This document shows, piece by piece, positions 7,406 through 19,315 of a stretch of 48,896 bases of DNA; within the stretch, counting starts at the first letter, position 1, and every line of letters begins with the position of its first letter. The position numbers were made by a program, and so were the translations under genes. Origin of the DNA: Burkholderiales bacterium (lineage in GTDB: Bacteria; Pseudomonadota; Gammaproteobacteria; Burkholderiales; SG8-41); NCBI GenBank assembly GCA_019744975.1, contig JAIETP010000021.1:1-48896 (forward strand). The letters are read 5' to 3'. The notes below the pieces were generated by a model, which was not told where the DNA came from, searched no databases, and was given only the letters and a program-made list of their open reading frames with translations.

Positions 7406-10349
7406 AATGTTTTAAGGGTATGCAGGCTGACGCATGAACGAGTTTGCCGGATTCCCACAGTGCTTCGAGTTCGGCAGCGGGCTGCGGCTTGCAGTACAGA
7501 TAGCCCTGCCCTTCATCGCAGCCGAGTTCGCGCAGGCGGTCGACGTCCTCCGTGGTTTCAACCCCTTCGGCCACGACGCGCAGCCCGAGGCTTTGCGCCA
7601 TTGAAATCACCGAGGCGACAACCAGATAGGCACCCTGGTTTTTTCCCATTCCCGTGATGAAAGAGCGATCGATTTTCAGTGAATGTACGGGCAGGTTCAC
7701 GAGGTAGCTCAGTGACGAATACCCGGTGCCGAAGTCGTCGATGTAAATCCGGCAACCGAGGTCGCGCAGGCCGAGAAGTGTGTTTCTCGCTCCTTCGGGA
7801 TCCTCGATCAGTGAGGATTCGGTGATTTCCAGATCGATCAGGCTGGTGGGTACGCCGTTACGCGCGAGGATTTCGGAGAATCGCGGCACAAACTGCGGGT
7901 CGGCAAGCGAACGCGCTGCAAGATTCACGGCAATCGGTGTTTGCAGTCCGCGTGCCAGCCATGCCGCCTGTTGTCGTGCCGCCGCTTCGATGATGATGAA
8001 CGTCATTTGCCGGATCAGGCCGGTCTGCTCGGCGAGCGGAATGAATTGCGCTGGCGGGATCATGCCCTTTGCGGGATGTATCCAGCGTACCAGTGCCTCC
8101 ACAGCCAGCATTTTTCCGCTGAGGATGTCCACTTTGGGTTGATAGTGGAGTGTCAGTTCATTGAGCTCCATGGCCCGGCGCAGTTCGGCGACCATGGCCA
8201 GCCGCAGCGGGTTTTGGCGCTCGGTGGCGCCGGAGTAGACACTGGAGGACAGATCACGGCGCGCGGCCTCGCGCGCAGCCAGACCTGCACGGCGCAGCAG
8301 CAGATCAGGCTCGTCACCGTGATCCGGCATCATGGCCAGACCTATTGACACCTGAACTTCGATCAGGGCGCCCTGGATATCGACGGCCTGCTCGAACGCC
8401 CGTCGCAGTTGCATGACGACTGGCGCAGCTTCGTCGATATTGTTATGCGATAACGCCACGCCGAACTCGTCGAAAGAGATGCGCGCAATGAAGCCGCCAT
8501 AACTTTCAAACGCCTTCAACCGGGCCGCAAGAATTGCGAGAATCTGGTTGCTCGGGTCGTAACCCAGTCCGTCGAGCAGATCTTTCATCCGCGGCATGTG
8601 GGCGACCAGCAAGGTTGAGTGTGCGCCGCCGGACTGTGCGATCCGCAACAGATGCGACAGCCGTCTGACCAGCGTGGCCCTGTTGGGCAGTCCGGTTCCC
8701 GGATCGTGCCGCGCCGCATGTTCCGCCGCCGCGTAAGCGGCATCGCGCGCTGCTCTCGAACGGATGGTCTCGATGCCGAATGAGAGATCAGCAGCCATCT
8801 CTTCTAGCAGTTCGATTTCGTCGGTATCGAACGCCTCCGTCTCTGGCGCCGCGAGCGTGAAGGTGCCGATCACTGCGCCCTCCACCTTCAGTGGAAGTGA
8901 AATTACAGAATTGACTCCCAGGCTTTTTGCCATTTCGCGCCAAGGTTCAAACCGCGGCTCGGTCATGACATCGTGAATGACGTCCATGTTTCCGGTGCGT
9001 ACAGCGGTTCCCTCCGGTCCACGGCCGAGCCTGTTGTCGGCCCAGGTTAACTTCAGGGTGGGTACATCGATGTCAAGTCCGCCTGAATATGCTTGGATTA
9101 AAATGGTTTTTTCGTCATCGGTGAGCGCGTAATACACGATGGCCAGCGGGTAACCGCCTTTTTCGACGGCCACGGCGCACATGGCGTCGAGGAGTTCCTG
9201 TTCAGTCTGACGGCGGATGATGGTGCGGTTGCCGGCGCTCAACGCGCGCAATGCGCGGACACTGCGCTGCAGTCGCGCCGCCATGCCGTCAAAGGCGCCG
9301 GCGAGCTTTCCGATTTCGCTGCGGTCATCTGCGAGCCCTGTACGCAGTTGTATATCGCCGATACCCATGCGTTGTGTCGCGTCGATCAGTTTGCGCACCG
9401 GATCGACGACAAGTTTGCGCGTGGTAAACCAGGCAAAGGCGCCGGCCATCAGCCAGACCATGGCGAAGATTGTCAATCCGGAAATCAGTATGCTGCGGGC
9501 CTGGGCCTCAATGCTTGTGCGCGCCACGCCGGTGCGCAGATACAGCGGATTGTGCGAGTCACCGTCGAGCCTGACGAAAGCCACGATGCGGTCCACCGCA
9601 TCGTGGCCGACGTTTTCGATGATTCCCTCCGGTTGTTTTGCCGCTGCCGGGAGAAAAGTCGCGACGTCCGGTATCAGTTTCCCTGCTGTCTGCAACCATA
9701 GTGGGTAACGAAACACAATCATGCCTTCGCTGTCCACCAGCGAGACCAACATGCCCTCGGGAAGCTGGATGCGTTCGAACAGGCGTTGCAGCCACTCCAG
9801 ATCGATCGATACGGCCAGCGCACCGCGAACCCGGCCTTCCGGATCAGTGATGGGGTAACCGGCAGCTATTGTGCGTTTGCCGGTGGTCCTGCTGTACACC
9901 AATCCGCTGGTGGTGAAGGATTGGCTGGCCATGGCGCGCTGGAAGTAATCGCGATCGGCGATGGTGGAGCCTTCCGGCACCGGGTTTACCCCGCAGACAA
10001 TATGGCCGTCGGGCTGCGCGACAACAGCCTGAAGATAAAAAACCTGCTGCTCGACCATCTTGTGCAACAGCGGTTGGCACAGGGTGTGCAAGGGTGCGCT
10101 GTGATTGATGGTTGCTGCAAACAGCGCTAGTAACTGGCGGGTGTGGACCAGGGTCTTGGAAACATCCGCCGCTGCCAGTCGCGCCATCACCAGGGCATTT
10201 TCACCGCTTTCCTTGTATTCCAGGTTGCGGTCATTCCAGGCGGTCCATAAGGTGTGTCCCAGGAACGGCAGTGTGATCAGCATTGCGATCACGGTGAGTC
10301 GTTGTTGCAGCGTGAATCTGCGTCGGGGCGGGCCGGTGGCGGGTGTCAT
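7404..10349 (-). CDS. Membrane sensor with HAMP, GAF, degenerate GGDEF and intact EAL domain
   Basis: A 981-residue protein likely to hydrolyse cyclic di-GMP. Transmembrane helices near 14-34 and 285-310 enclose a periplasmic Cache-like sensor (motifs VPEGSTIADRDYFQRAM and GALAVSIDLEWLQRLFERI). A HAMP-like linker follows (RKLVVDPVRKLIDATQRMG), then a GAF-type domain at about 385-535. In the GGDEF domain the signature is ISFDEFGVAL (near 622), so the glycines needed for cyclase activity are missing. The EAL domain keeps the EALVRW motif near 749, DDFGTGYSS near 870 and AEGVE near 926, the expected metal and catalytic positions, so phosphodiesterase activity is likely. The gene separates recN from fur and looks like a lineage-specific insertion. 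Confidence 0.9.
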   Translation of the reverse strand: MTPATGPPRRRFTLQQRLTVIAMLITLPFLGHTLWTAWNDRNLEYKESGENALVMARLAAADVSKTLVHTRQLLALFAATINHSAPLHTLCQPLLHKMVEQQVFYLQAVVAQPDGHIVCGVNPVPEGSTIADRDYFQRAMASQSFTTSGLVYSRTTGKRTIAAGYPITDPEGRVRGALAVSIDLEWLQRLFERIQLPEGMLVSLVDSEGMIVFRYPLWLQTAGKLIPDVATFLPAAAKQPEGIIENVGHDAVDRIVAFVRLDGDSHNPLYLRTGVARTSIEAQARSILISGLTIFAMVWLMAGAFAWFTTRKLVVDPVRKLIDATQRMGIGDIQLRTGLADDRSEIGKLAGAFDGMAARLQRSVRALRALSAGNRTIIRRQTEQELLDAMCAVAVEKGGYPLAIVYYALTDDEKTILIQAYSGGLDIDVPTLKLTWADNRLGRGPEGTAVRTGNMDVIHDVMTEPRFEPWREMAKSLGVNSVISLPLKVEGAVIGTFTLAAPETEAFDTDEIELLEEMAADLSFGIETIRSRAARDAAYAAAEHAARHDPGTGLPNRATLVRRLSHLLRIAQSGGAHSTLLVAHMPRMKDLLDGLGYDPSNQILAILAARLKAFESYGGFIARISFDEFGVALSHNNIDEAAPVVMQLRRAFEQAVDIQGALIEVQVSIGLAMMPDHGDEPDLLLRRAGLAAREAARRDLSSSVYSGATERQNPLRLAMVAELRRAMELNELTLHYQPKVDILSGKMLAVEALVRWIHPAKGMIPPAQFIPLAEQTGLIRQMTFIIIEAAARQQAAWLARGLQTPIAVNLAARSLADPQFVPRFSEILARNGVPTSLIDLEITESSLIEDPEGARNTLLGLRDLGCRIYIDDFGTGYSSLSYLVNLPVHSLKIDRSFITGMGKNQGAYLVVASVISMAQSLGLRVVAEGVETTEDVDRLRELGCDEGQGYLYCKPQPAAELEALWESGKLVHASACIPLKH

Positions 10350-10422
10350 GAGTTGGCCCTGAAACCCGGGCGCCTGCCTTCATCCCGACCTGCCCGCTGC
10401 GGTTGGGTCAGTGCAAAATCAG

Positions 10423-10446
10423 CGCTGCGGTCAGCCGCAGCGTTTT
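10423..10446. terminator. GC-rich hairpin with T run, upstream of the EAL gene
   Basis: CGCTGCGG (10423-10430), loop TCAG, then CCGCAGCG (10435-10442) and TTTT. It has the form of an intrinsic terminator on the plus strand, but no plus-strand gene precedes it. It may instead be a leader structure of the minus-strand EAL gene. Confidence 0.35.
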
Positions 10447-10557
10447 GGACAAGGTTCCGGAGATCCTGCATGTGGGAGAGGCAATCCGTACTTTTTCATT
10501 TCGTTTTGCCCGGTTGATGTTTGTCTGCAGAATGCAGGCTGATCAATTCTATAAATG

Positions 10558-10591
10558 TAAAAATGGACGCCGTCGACCAAGAGTCCATATG
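10558..10591 (+). repeat. 34-bp direct repeat, copy 1
   Basis: Begins TAAAAATGGACGCCG and ends GAGTCCATATG. ATGGAC and GTCCAT inside it are inverted arms around a 14-bp spacer. Copy 2 differs at one base (T here, C there) and starts 58 bp later. Confidence 0.85.
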
Positions 10592-10615
10592 CACCACAAT
10601 TAACGCTATATAATC

Positions 10616-10649
10616 TAAAAATGGACGCCGCCGACCAAGAGTCCATATG
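10616..10649 (+). repeat. 34-bp direct repeat, copy 2
   Basis: Same 34-bp unit with one substitution. A TATAAT-like hexamer (10609-10614) lies just before it; the equivalent position before copy 1 is ATAAAT, so each copy may be preceded by an AT-rich promoter-like box. Confidence 0.85.
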
Positions 10650-10922
10650 TTGAAAGCAATACGGAATCAATCGCATGGTTTTTTTATTTGTCCTGGACGC
10701 ATGGCAGAAGGCCTGTTCATGACAACCCTGCCAGCCAGTTATCCGTAGACCGAAAGATCATGAAGAAACGGAGGCTCGGTCAGCACCCTGTGCGCGAAAT
10801 GGTGCATGCGGCTGCGTGCGGCAGGCAGGAATGCCGAGCGCGACGGCCAGCCGGACCCAGGACTGTTCATCAATCGGCATCAGCAGGTGTTCGGGGACAG
10901 TGCTGTCCCGGCTGGCAGTTGC

Positions 10923-11354
10923 TTATTTGCTACCGCGGTGCGTACAGTTCTTGCGGGTGCAGTCGGCGTAAATATGCAGCGAATGGTCGTGGATGGTGAA
11001 GCCGCGGTCCCTGGCAACTTTTTCCTGGCGTTTTTCGATTTCGGGGTCGTAGAATTCCTCGACATGTCCGCACTGCAGGCAGACCAGATGGTCGTGATGG
11101 CTGCCCTGGTTCAATTCGTAGACTGCCTTGCCCGATTCGAAATGGTGCCGCATCAGCAGTCCGGCCTGCTCAAACTGGGTCAGCACCCGATACACCGTGG
11201 CCAGTCCGGTGTCTGTGCCTTCTTCGACGAGTTTTTTGTAGACATCCTCTGCTGCCAGGTGTCGGACGTCGCTTTTTTCAAACAGTTCGAGAATCCGCAA
11301 CCGGGGCAGCGTGGCCTTGAGGCCGATGGTTTTCAGGTCTTGCGGAGAACTCAT
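10923..11354 (-). CDS. fur: Ferric uptake regulator Fur
   Basis: Fur is an iron-sensing repressor of iron uptake genes. I choose the ATG at 11354 ([20 protein letters not shown]), 143 residues, because AGGA lies at a good distance upstream and the longer frame adds 30 non-conserved residues. The winged-helix DNA-binding half ([29 protein letters not shown]) occupies about 1-70, and the metal-binding half has HHDH at 86-89, Cys92/Cys95 and Cys132/Cys137. It is divergent from bamE, the standard betaproteobacterial arrangement. Confidence 0.95.
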   Translation of the reverse strand: MSSPQDLKTIGLKATLPRLRILELFEKSDVRHLAAEDVYKKLVEEGTDTGLATVYRVLTQFEQAGLLMRHHFESGKAVYELNQGSHHDHLVCLQCGHVEEFYDPEIEKRQEKVARDRGFTIHDHSLHIYADCTRKNCTHRGSK

Positions 11355-11494
11355 CGCGTTTCCTGTTGAAGAGAGGCGAAGGGGCCAGGGGGCTGAGAGT
11401 CGGGTCGGCGCCAGCGGGGGCGCAAGTGCTTTATCTGCAGCCAATCTCGGCTATGATATCAGCAATAATTGCTGTCGCCTGTTGCGGGCCGCCA

Positions 11495-11548
11495 GCCCCG
11501 GTATCACGGCCCCGGTATTACGGCCCCGTTATACAGCCCCGGTATCAT
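11495..11548 (+). repeat. Four tandem 14-bp repeats upstream of bamE
   Basis: Units GCCCCGGTATCACG, GCCCCGGTATTACG, GCCCCGTTATACA and GCCCCGGTATCAT follow head to tail and end 10 bp before the bamE start codon. The period is 14 bp (13 for the last two). They would lie in the bamE leader or promoter; no known operator comes to mind. Confidence 0.8.
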
Positions 11549-11558
11549 TTTTGTTCAC

Positions 11559-12787
<1,229 letters not shown>

Positions 12788-12790
12788 AAA

Positions 12791-13579
12791 ATGTTTATAA
12801 ACAATAAGTTAAAAAATTCATCTGGAGTGTGCCTCGGCATCGCTCTATGGCTTGCTGCCGTACCCGCCGTCGCAGCAAGCCCGACCGTTCGCGATGTCAC
12901 TTACCGCAACGGAGATGTCGAGGTTGGTGCGAAGCTGTATTTGCCGGCAGGTCAGGGGCCGCATCCCGCGGTGCTGTTTGTTCATGCGCGCCGCGGCTGG
13001 GATACTGAAGCCGATGGTCAGGTGCGGCGCATCGTTGCGCACGGCATCGCAGTGATAGCCCCGGATTATCACAGCCCGCGGTTTATCCCCGGCTGGCCGA
13101 TCGAACATGATCCTGCGACCGAGCGCGATGTCGAATTGGCGATCGACGCCCTGAAAAAAATTCCCGAGGTGCGTTCCGGGCGGATTTGCGTGGTCGGGTT
13201 TTCCCGTGGCGGTTATCACGCGGTGCTGCTCGCGGCGAAACGGAGCGAAGTCGCCTGCGTAGTGACTTATTACGGGCATATGGTCAATCCGAATGCGCCG
13301 GAACCGTGGCAGGTTTACCGTTATGCGCCGGAGATCGAAAAAATCAACGTGCCGGTGATGTTCATCGTCGGCGAGGAGGAGTTCGAAATTCGCCGCATGG
13401 GCATCCGCCGCGCCTACTACGCGCTGCTCCAGCGCGGCGTGCCGGTGGAAATGCTGATGTATCCCCATGCACGTCGCGCGTTTGACTTTCGGCAGGATCA
13501 GCGCGACGAAGAGAAGCTGGCCACCATTGATGCGGCGAAGCGTGCCGCCGCCTTTATCAAGATCGCGTTAAGCCGTTGA
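12791..13579 (+). CDS. Exported dienelactone-hydrolase-like alpha/beta hydrolase
   Basis: A 262-residue alpha/beta hydrolase of the dienelactone hydrolase type. The N-terminus (two lysines, a hydrophobic run, then AVAAS near 26-30) reads as a cleavable signal peptide, so it is probably periplasmic. VLFVHARRGWD (61-71) forms the oxyanion region, GFSRGG holds the nucleophile as Ser138 where classical dienelactone hydrolase has Cys, and His226 in MYPHARRAF is the likely general base. The acid may be a Glu in VGEEEFE (193-199), where Asp is usual. The ATG lies 3 bp after the dapB stop and inside an AT-rich dispersed motif, with no Shine-Dalgarno, so coupling to dapB or another start is possible. 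Substrate unknown. Confidence 0.75.
   Translation: MFINNKLKNSSGVCLGIALWLAAVPAVAASPTVRDVTYRNGDVEVGAKLYLPAGQGPHPAVLFVHARRGWDTEADGQVRRIVAHGIAVIAPDYHSPRFIPGWPIEHDPATERDVELAIDALKKIPEVRSGRICVVGFSRGGYHAVLLAAKRSEVACVVTYYGHMVNPNAPEPWQVYRYAPEIEKINVPVMFIVGEEEFEIRRMGIRRAYYALLQRGVPVEMLMYPHARRAFDFRQDQRDEEKLATIDAAKRAAAFIKIALSR
12794..12811 (+). repeat. AT-rich dispersed motif, copy 3
   Basis: TTTATAAACAATAAGTTA lies directly after the dapB stop and codes for the first residues (FINNKL) of the following hydrolase. Confidence 0.5.
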
Positions 13580-13605
13580 TTTATCAATGCGCTGTGCTGC
13601 GTGGT

Positions 13606-13634
13606 TTGTCCTGACCAGCGCCCTCGCGTATAAT
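13606..13634 (+). promoter_or_regulatory. Sigma-70-type promoter of carA
   Basis: TTGTCC (13606-13611), 17-bp spacer, TATAAT (13629-13634). The -10 is perfect and the -35 matches 4 of 6. The predicted leader is about 70 nt and contains the hairpin at 13652-13674. Confidence 0.7.
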
Positions 13635-13651
13635 TCCTGACTCAGCAACGG

Positions 13652-13674
13652 CGGAACGGGCCCCACCCGTTCCG
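13652..13674 (+). promoter_or_regulatory. Perfect 9-bp stem-loop in the carA leader
   Basis: CGGAACGGG, loop CCCCA, CCCGTTCCG. It forms within the predicted transcript, 38 nt before the GTG start. There is no T run directly after it, so it is not a simple terminator; a role in leader control or mRNA stability is inference. Confidence 0.6.
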
Positions 13675-13711
13675 CTTGTCGTATCAAACCCAATAAAATC
13701 AGGAGCTTGTC

Positions 13712-14854
13712 GTGTCCTCGCGTACGCCCGCCATTCTCATGCTGAAGGATGGCACGGTATTTCACGGCTCTGCGATCGGGGCTGAAGGGCTCGTTGCCGG
13801 CGAAGTCGTGTTCAATACAGCGATGACCGGTTATCAGGAAATCCTCACCGATCCGTCGTATTGCCGGCAGATCGTGACCCTGACCTATCCGCATATCGGC
13901 AACACCGGCGCCAATGCCGAAGATGTTGAATCGGAGAAGATCCAGGCCGCCGGTCTGGTGATTCGCGACCTGCCGCTGCTGTCCTCGAATTTCCGCGCAA
14001 CCTTGACGCTGGGTGATTACCTGAAGCGTGAAAAGATCGTTGCGATTGCCGACATCGATACCCGCAAGTTGACCCGCCTGCTGCGCGACAAGGGTGCGCA
14101 GGACGGCTGCATCATGGCGGGCCGGGTTGATGAAAAAGCAGCGCTCAAAGCCGCCCGCGAATTTCCGGGGCTGGTCGGCATGGACCTGGCCAAGGTGGTG
14201 TCCTGTAAAGGCCCGTACGACACCGATGAGACCGTGTGGCAGCTGGGTTCGGGTTACGGCAAACGCACGGAAGCGAAATTTCATGTTGTTGCCTATGATT
14301 TCGGCGTCAAGCGCAACATCCTGCGCATGCTCGCCGCGCGCGGCTGCAAACTGACGGTGGTGCCGGCACAGACGCCCGCTGCCGAGGTGCTGAAACTCAA
14401 ACCCGACGGCGTGTTCCTGTCCAATGGACCCGGCGACCCGGAACCCTGCGATTACGCGATCCGTGCCATCCGCGAGCTGCTGGATGCCGGTGTGCCGCTG
14501 TTCGGCATCTGCCTCGGCCACCAGCTGCTCGGCCTGGCCTGTGGCGCGAAAACGCTGAAAATGAAATTCGGTCATCACGGCGCCAACCATCCGGTGCAGG
14601 ATCTCGAATCGAAGCGGGTCATGATCACCAGCCAGAACCACGGTTTTGCGGTGGACGCGGCGACGCTGCCGGCCAATGCCAAGGTGACTCACGTATCGCT
14701 GTTCGACGGCAGCCTGCAGGGCTTCGCGCTGACCGACAAACCGGCGTTCTGTTTCCAGGGGCATCCGGAAGCGAGCCCGGGACCACATGATGTTGGTTAC
14801 CTTTTCGATAAATTTATGGAACTGATGAAGGGCGGTGAACGGGTGAATGGGTGA
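13712..14854 (+). CDS. carA: Carbamoyl-phosphate synthase small subunit
   Basis: CarA hydrolyses glutamine and passes ammonia to CarB for carbamoyl phosphate (arginine and pyrimidine synthesis). The start is GTG at 13712, with AGGAG 6 bp upstream. The product has 380 residues. The N-terminal CPSase domain ([20 protein letters not shown]) is followed by a class I glutamine amidotransferase domain with the nucleophile in [12 protein letters not shown] (about 264-275) and the His/Glu pair in GHPEASPG near 350. The last codons (GERVNG and stop) are encoded by the first two and a half units of octamer array C, so the repeat has replaced or extended the native 3' end. Confidence 0.96.
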   Translation: MSSRTPAILMLKDGTVFHGSAIGAEGLVAGEVVFNTAMTGYQEILTDPSYCRQIVTLTYPHIGNTGANAEDVESEKIQAAGLVIRDLPLLSSNFRATLTLGDYLKREKIVAIADIDTRKLTRLLRDKGAQDGCIMAGRVDEKAALKAAREFPGLVGMDLAKVVSCKGPYDTDETVWQLGSGYGKRTEAKFHVVAYDFGVKRNILRMLAARGCKLTVVPAQTPAAEVLKLKPDGVFLSNGPGDPEPCDYAIRAIRELLDAGVPLFGICLGHQLLGLACGAKTLKMKFGHHGANHPVQDLESKRVMITSQNHGFAVDAATLPANAKVTHVSLFDGSLQGFALTDKPAFCFQGHPEASPGPHDVGYLFDKFMELMKGGERVNG

Positions 14855-14955
14855 ACGAGTGAGCCCCCTCTCCCCGACCCTCTCCCCCGGTAACGGGGGA
14901 GAGGGGGTAAGTCCCGGGGTTACCCGTTCACCCGTTCACCTGTTCACCCGTTCAC
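14835..14955. repeat. GTRA-octamer inverted array, locus C (carA/carB gap)
   Basis: The left arm has GTGAACGG (14835), GTGAATGG (14843) and GTGAACGA (14851) in 8-bp phase, overlapping the carA 3' end. The right arm, 14924-14955, has CCGTTCAC twice, CTGTTCAC and CCGTTCAC. Between them lies a REP-like palindrome (14863-14907). The carB start is 8 bp beyond the right arm. Confidence 0.85.
14863..14907. repeat. REP-like palindrome nested in locus C
   Basis: CCCTCTCCCCCG (14878-14889), loop GTAA, CGGGGGAGAGGG (14894-14905): a perfect 12-bp stem. The C-rich lead-in (CCCCCTCTCCCCGACCC) is like that at 4273-4320. Confidence 0.75.
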
Positions 14956-14963
14956 GAACTTAA

Positions 14964-18185
<3,222 letters not shown>

Positions 18186-18206
18186 CCCGTTATCCGGAGC
18201 ATATCC

Positions 18207-18680
18207 ATGGCGAAAACCCCATTGACGGTCAAGGGCGCAGAAATGCTGCGCAACGAACTGCACGAATTAAAAACGGTGCAGCGCCCGGCCATCATTGCCG
18301 CGATCGCCGAGGCGCGTTCGCACGGCGACCTGTCCGAAAATGCGGAATATGCCGCGGCCAAGGAACGGCAGAGTTTCATTGAAGGCCGCATCGCCGAGGT
18401 GGAATCAAAAATTTCCAATGCGCAGATCATTGATCCGTCGATGATGGATACCGACGGTCGCTGCGTGTTCGGCGCGACGGTGGATCTGGAGGAGGTGGGT
18501 GGTGCTGCGGTGACCTACCAGATCGTCGGCGACGACGAAGCCGACATCAAGTTGGGAAAAATCTCCATCAGCTCGCCGATCGCCCGCGCCCTGATCGGCA
18601 AATACGCCGGTGACATGGCCGAGGTCCAGGCGCCCAGCGGCGTGCGCGAATACGAAATCATCGACATTCGCTACGTTTAG
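18207..18680 (+). CDS. greA: Transcription elongation factor GreA
   Basis: GreA rescues backtracked RNA polymerase by stimulating transcript cleavage. The 157 residues are a standard length. The N-terminal coiled coil carries [16 protein letters not shown] (40-55), whose tip acidic residues act in the polymerase channel. The C-terminal FKBP-like domain ends with [15 protein letters not shown] upstream of the ATG at 18207 serves as ribosome binding site. carB-greA-yhbY-rlmE-ftsH is conserved synteny. Confidence 0.96.
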   Translation: MAKTPLTVKGAEMLRNELHELKTVQRPAIIAAIAEARSHGDLSENAEYAAAKERQSFIEGRIAEVESKISNAQIIDPSMMDTDGRCVFGATVDLEEVGGAAVTYQIVGDDEADIKLGKISISSPIARALIGKYAGDMAEVQAPSGVREYEIIDIRYV

Positions 18681-18687
18681 GGGATGT

Positions 18688-18729
18688 GTGAGCGGTAAGC
18701 AGTGAGCAGTAAACAGTAAGCGGTAAAAC
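18688..18729 (+). repeat. GTRA-heptamer array, locus D (after greA)
   Basis: Six units in strict 7-bp phase: GTGAGCG, GTAAGCA, GTGAGCA, GTAAACA, GTAAGCG, GTAAAAC. The unit keeps the GTRA start of the other loci but is one base shorter, and no clear inverted right arm follows. Confidence 0.75.
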
Positions 18730-18750
18730 CGTTTATCCGCACCGCCTGCA

Positions 18751-18795
18751 CGTGCCTGCCCGGGATCGCGCTGCCCACCTTGCAGGCACGAAAAA
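18751..18795. terminator. Candidate bidirectional terminator between greA and yhbY
   Basis: CGTGCCTGC (18751-18759) and GCAGGCACG (18782-18790) form a 9-bp stem around a 22-nt loop, followed by an A-rich stretch. It sits between the convergent greA and yhbY genes. The A run would act as U-rich only for the strand reading away from it, so efficiency is uncertain. Confidence 0.4.
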
Positions 18796-18800
18796 TAATG

Positions 18801-18820
18801 TTTAAAAACAAATACTTAGT
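18801..18820 (+). repeat. AT-rich dispersed motif, copy 4
   Basis: TTTAAAAACAAATACTTAGT, 5 bp before the yhbY stop codon in the convergent greA/yhbY gap; 18 of 20 bases match copy 6 (38748-38767). Confidence 0.6.
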
Positions 18821-18825
18821 ATATG

Positions 18826-19233
18826 TTAGCCCTGGAAGCTGCGTTTGGTGCGTCGCGGACCCGGCTTGGCAGTGCGCGATCCGGGTTTCGGCGGGCGCAG
18901 GGATTTTTTGGTGGCGGAACCGAGCTCGCGGCGCTGCAGGGATTTTGACGCCGGTTCCTCGGCGGGGCGCGGGCGAAAGAGCACCAGGATTTTTCCGATA
19001 TGCTGCACGGCCACGGCATTGAGCGGCGTGCAGATGGCCTCGATCATCGCGGCGCGCGCGGCGCGGTCATCACCAAACACGCGGATCTTGATCAGTTCAT
19101 GGCTTTTCAGATTGATGTCGATTTCACGGAGCACGGTCGGCGTCAGGCCGGCATCGCCGACCAGGACCACCGGTTGCAAATGATGCGCCCTGGCTTTTAA
19201 TGCGCGGCGCTGCGCAGGATTCAGAGTGAGCAT
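18826..19233 (-). CDS. yhbY: CRS1-YhbY (CRM) domain RNA-binding protein
   Basis: A 135-residue protein whose first 97 residues are a CRM domain, associated with pre-50S ribosomal particles in E. coli. LTLNPAQRRALKARAHHLQPVVLVGDAGLT and HELIKIRV are the family landmarks, and the GxxG-type loop is VGDAG. The C-terminal 40 residues are a basic, proline-rich tail (LRPPKPGSRTAKPGPRRTKR) beyond the usual length, probably extra RNA contact. Divergent from rlmE, another rRNA-maturation gene. Confidence 0.9.
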   Translation of the reverse strand: MLTLNPAQRRALKARAHHLQPVVLVGDAGLTPTVLREIDINLKSHELIKIRVFGDDRAARAAMIEAICTPLNAVAVQHIGKILVLFRPRPAEEPASKSLQRRELGSATKKSLRPPKPGSRTAKPGPRRTKRSFQG

Positions 19234-19246
19234 ACAGGCAGTTTAA

Positions 19247-19303
19247 CAGGCTATTAAGCAGACTATTGAAGCGCAGACTATTGAAACGCAGGCTATTAAA
19301 ACA
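19247..19303. repeat. 15-bp tandem repeats between yhbY and rlmE
   Basis: Four imperfect head-to-tail copies of CAGRCTATTRAARCG: a short 12-bp copy (19247), two full copies (19259 and 19274) and a degenerate last copy (19289). They occupy most of the 82-bp divergent gap, so both promoters must overlap them. Confidence 0.75.
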
Positions 19304-19315
19304 GGTTACTGTGCG

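Larger units (their letters stand above)
10350..10922. other. 573-bp gap between the EAL gene and fur
   Basis: No gene recognised on either strand. The gap holds a strong hairpin at 10423-10442, two 34-bp direct repeats at 10558-10649 and a short perfect inverted pair GGGACAG/CTGTCCC at 10894-10909 just past the fur stop. On the minus strand about 10740-10900 is open for roughly 50 codons downstream of fur, but it has no credible start and I recognise no family. Confidence 0.6.

Noticed and set aside
10740-10900. Possible short gene downstream of fur on the minus strand
   Set aside because: Open for about 50 codons, but without a plausible start, ribosome site or recognisable family.
10806-11369. 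187-codon plus-strand frame across fur
   Set aside because: It is antisense to fur, whose metal-binding motifs are clear; the remainder lies in the repeat-bearing gap.
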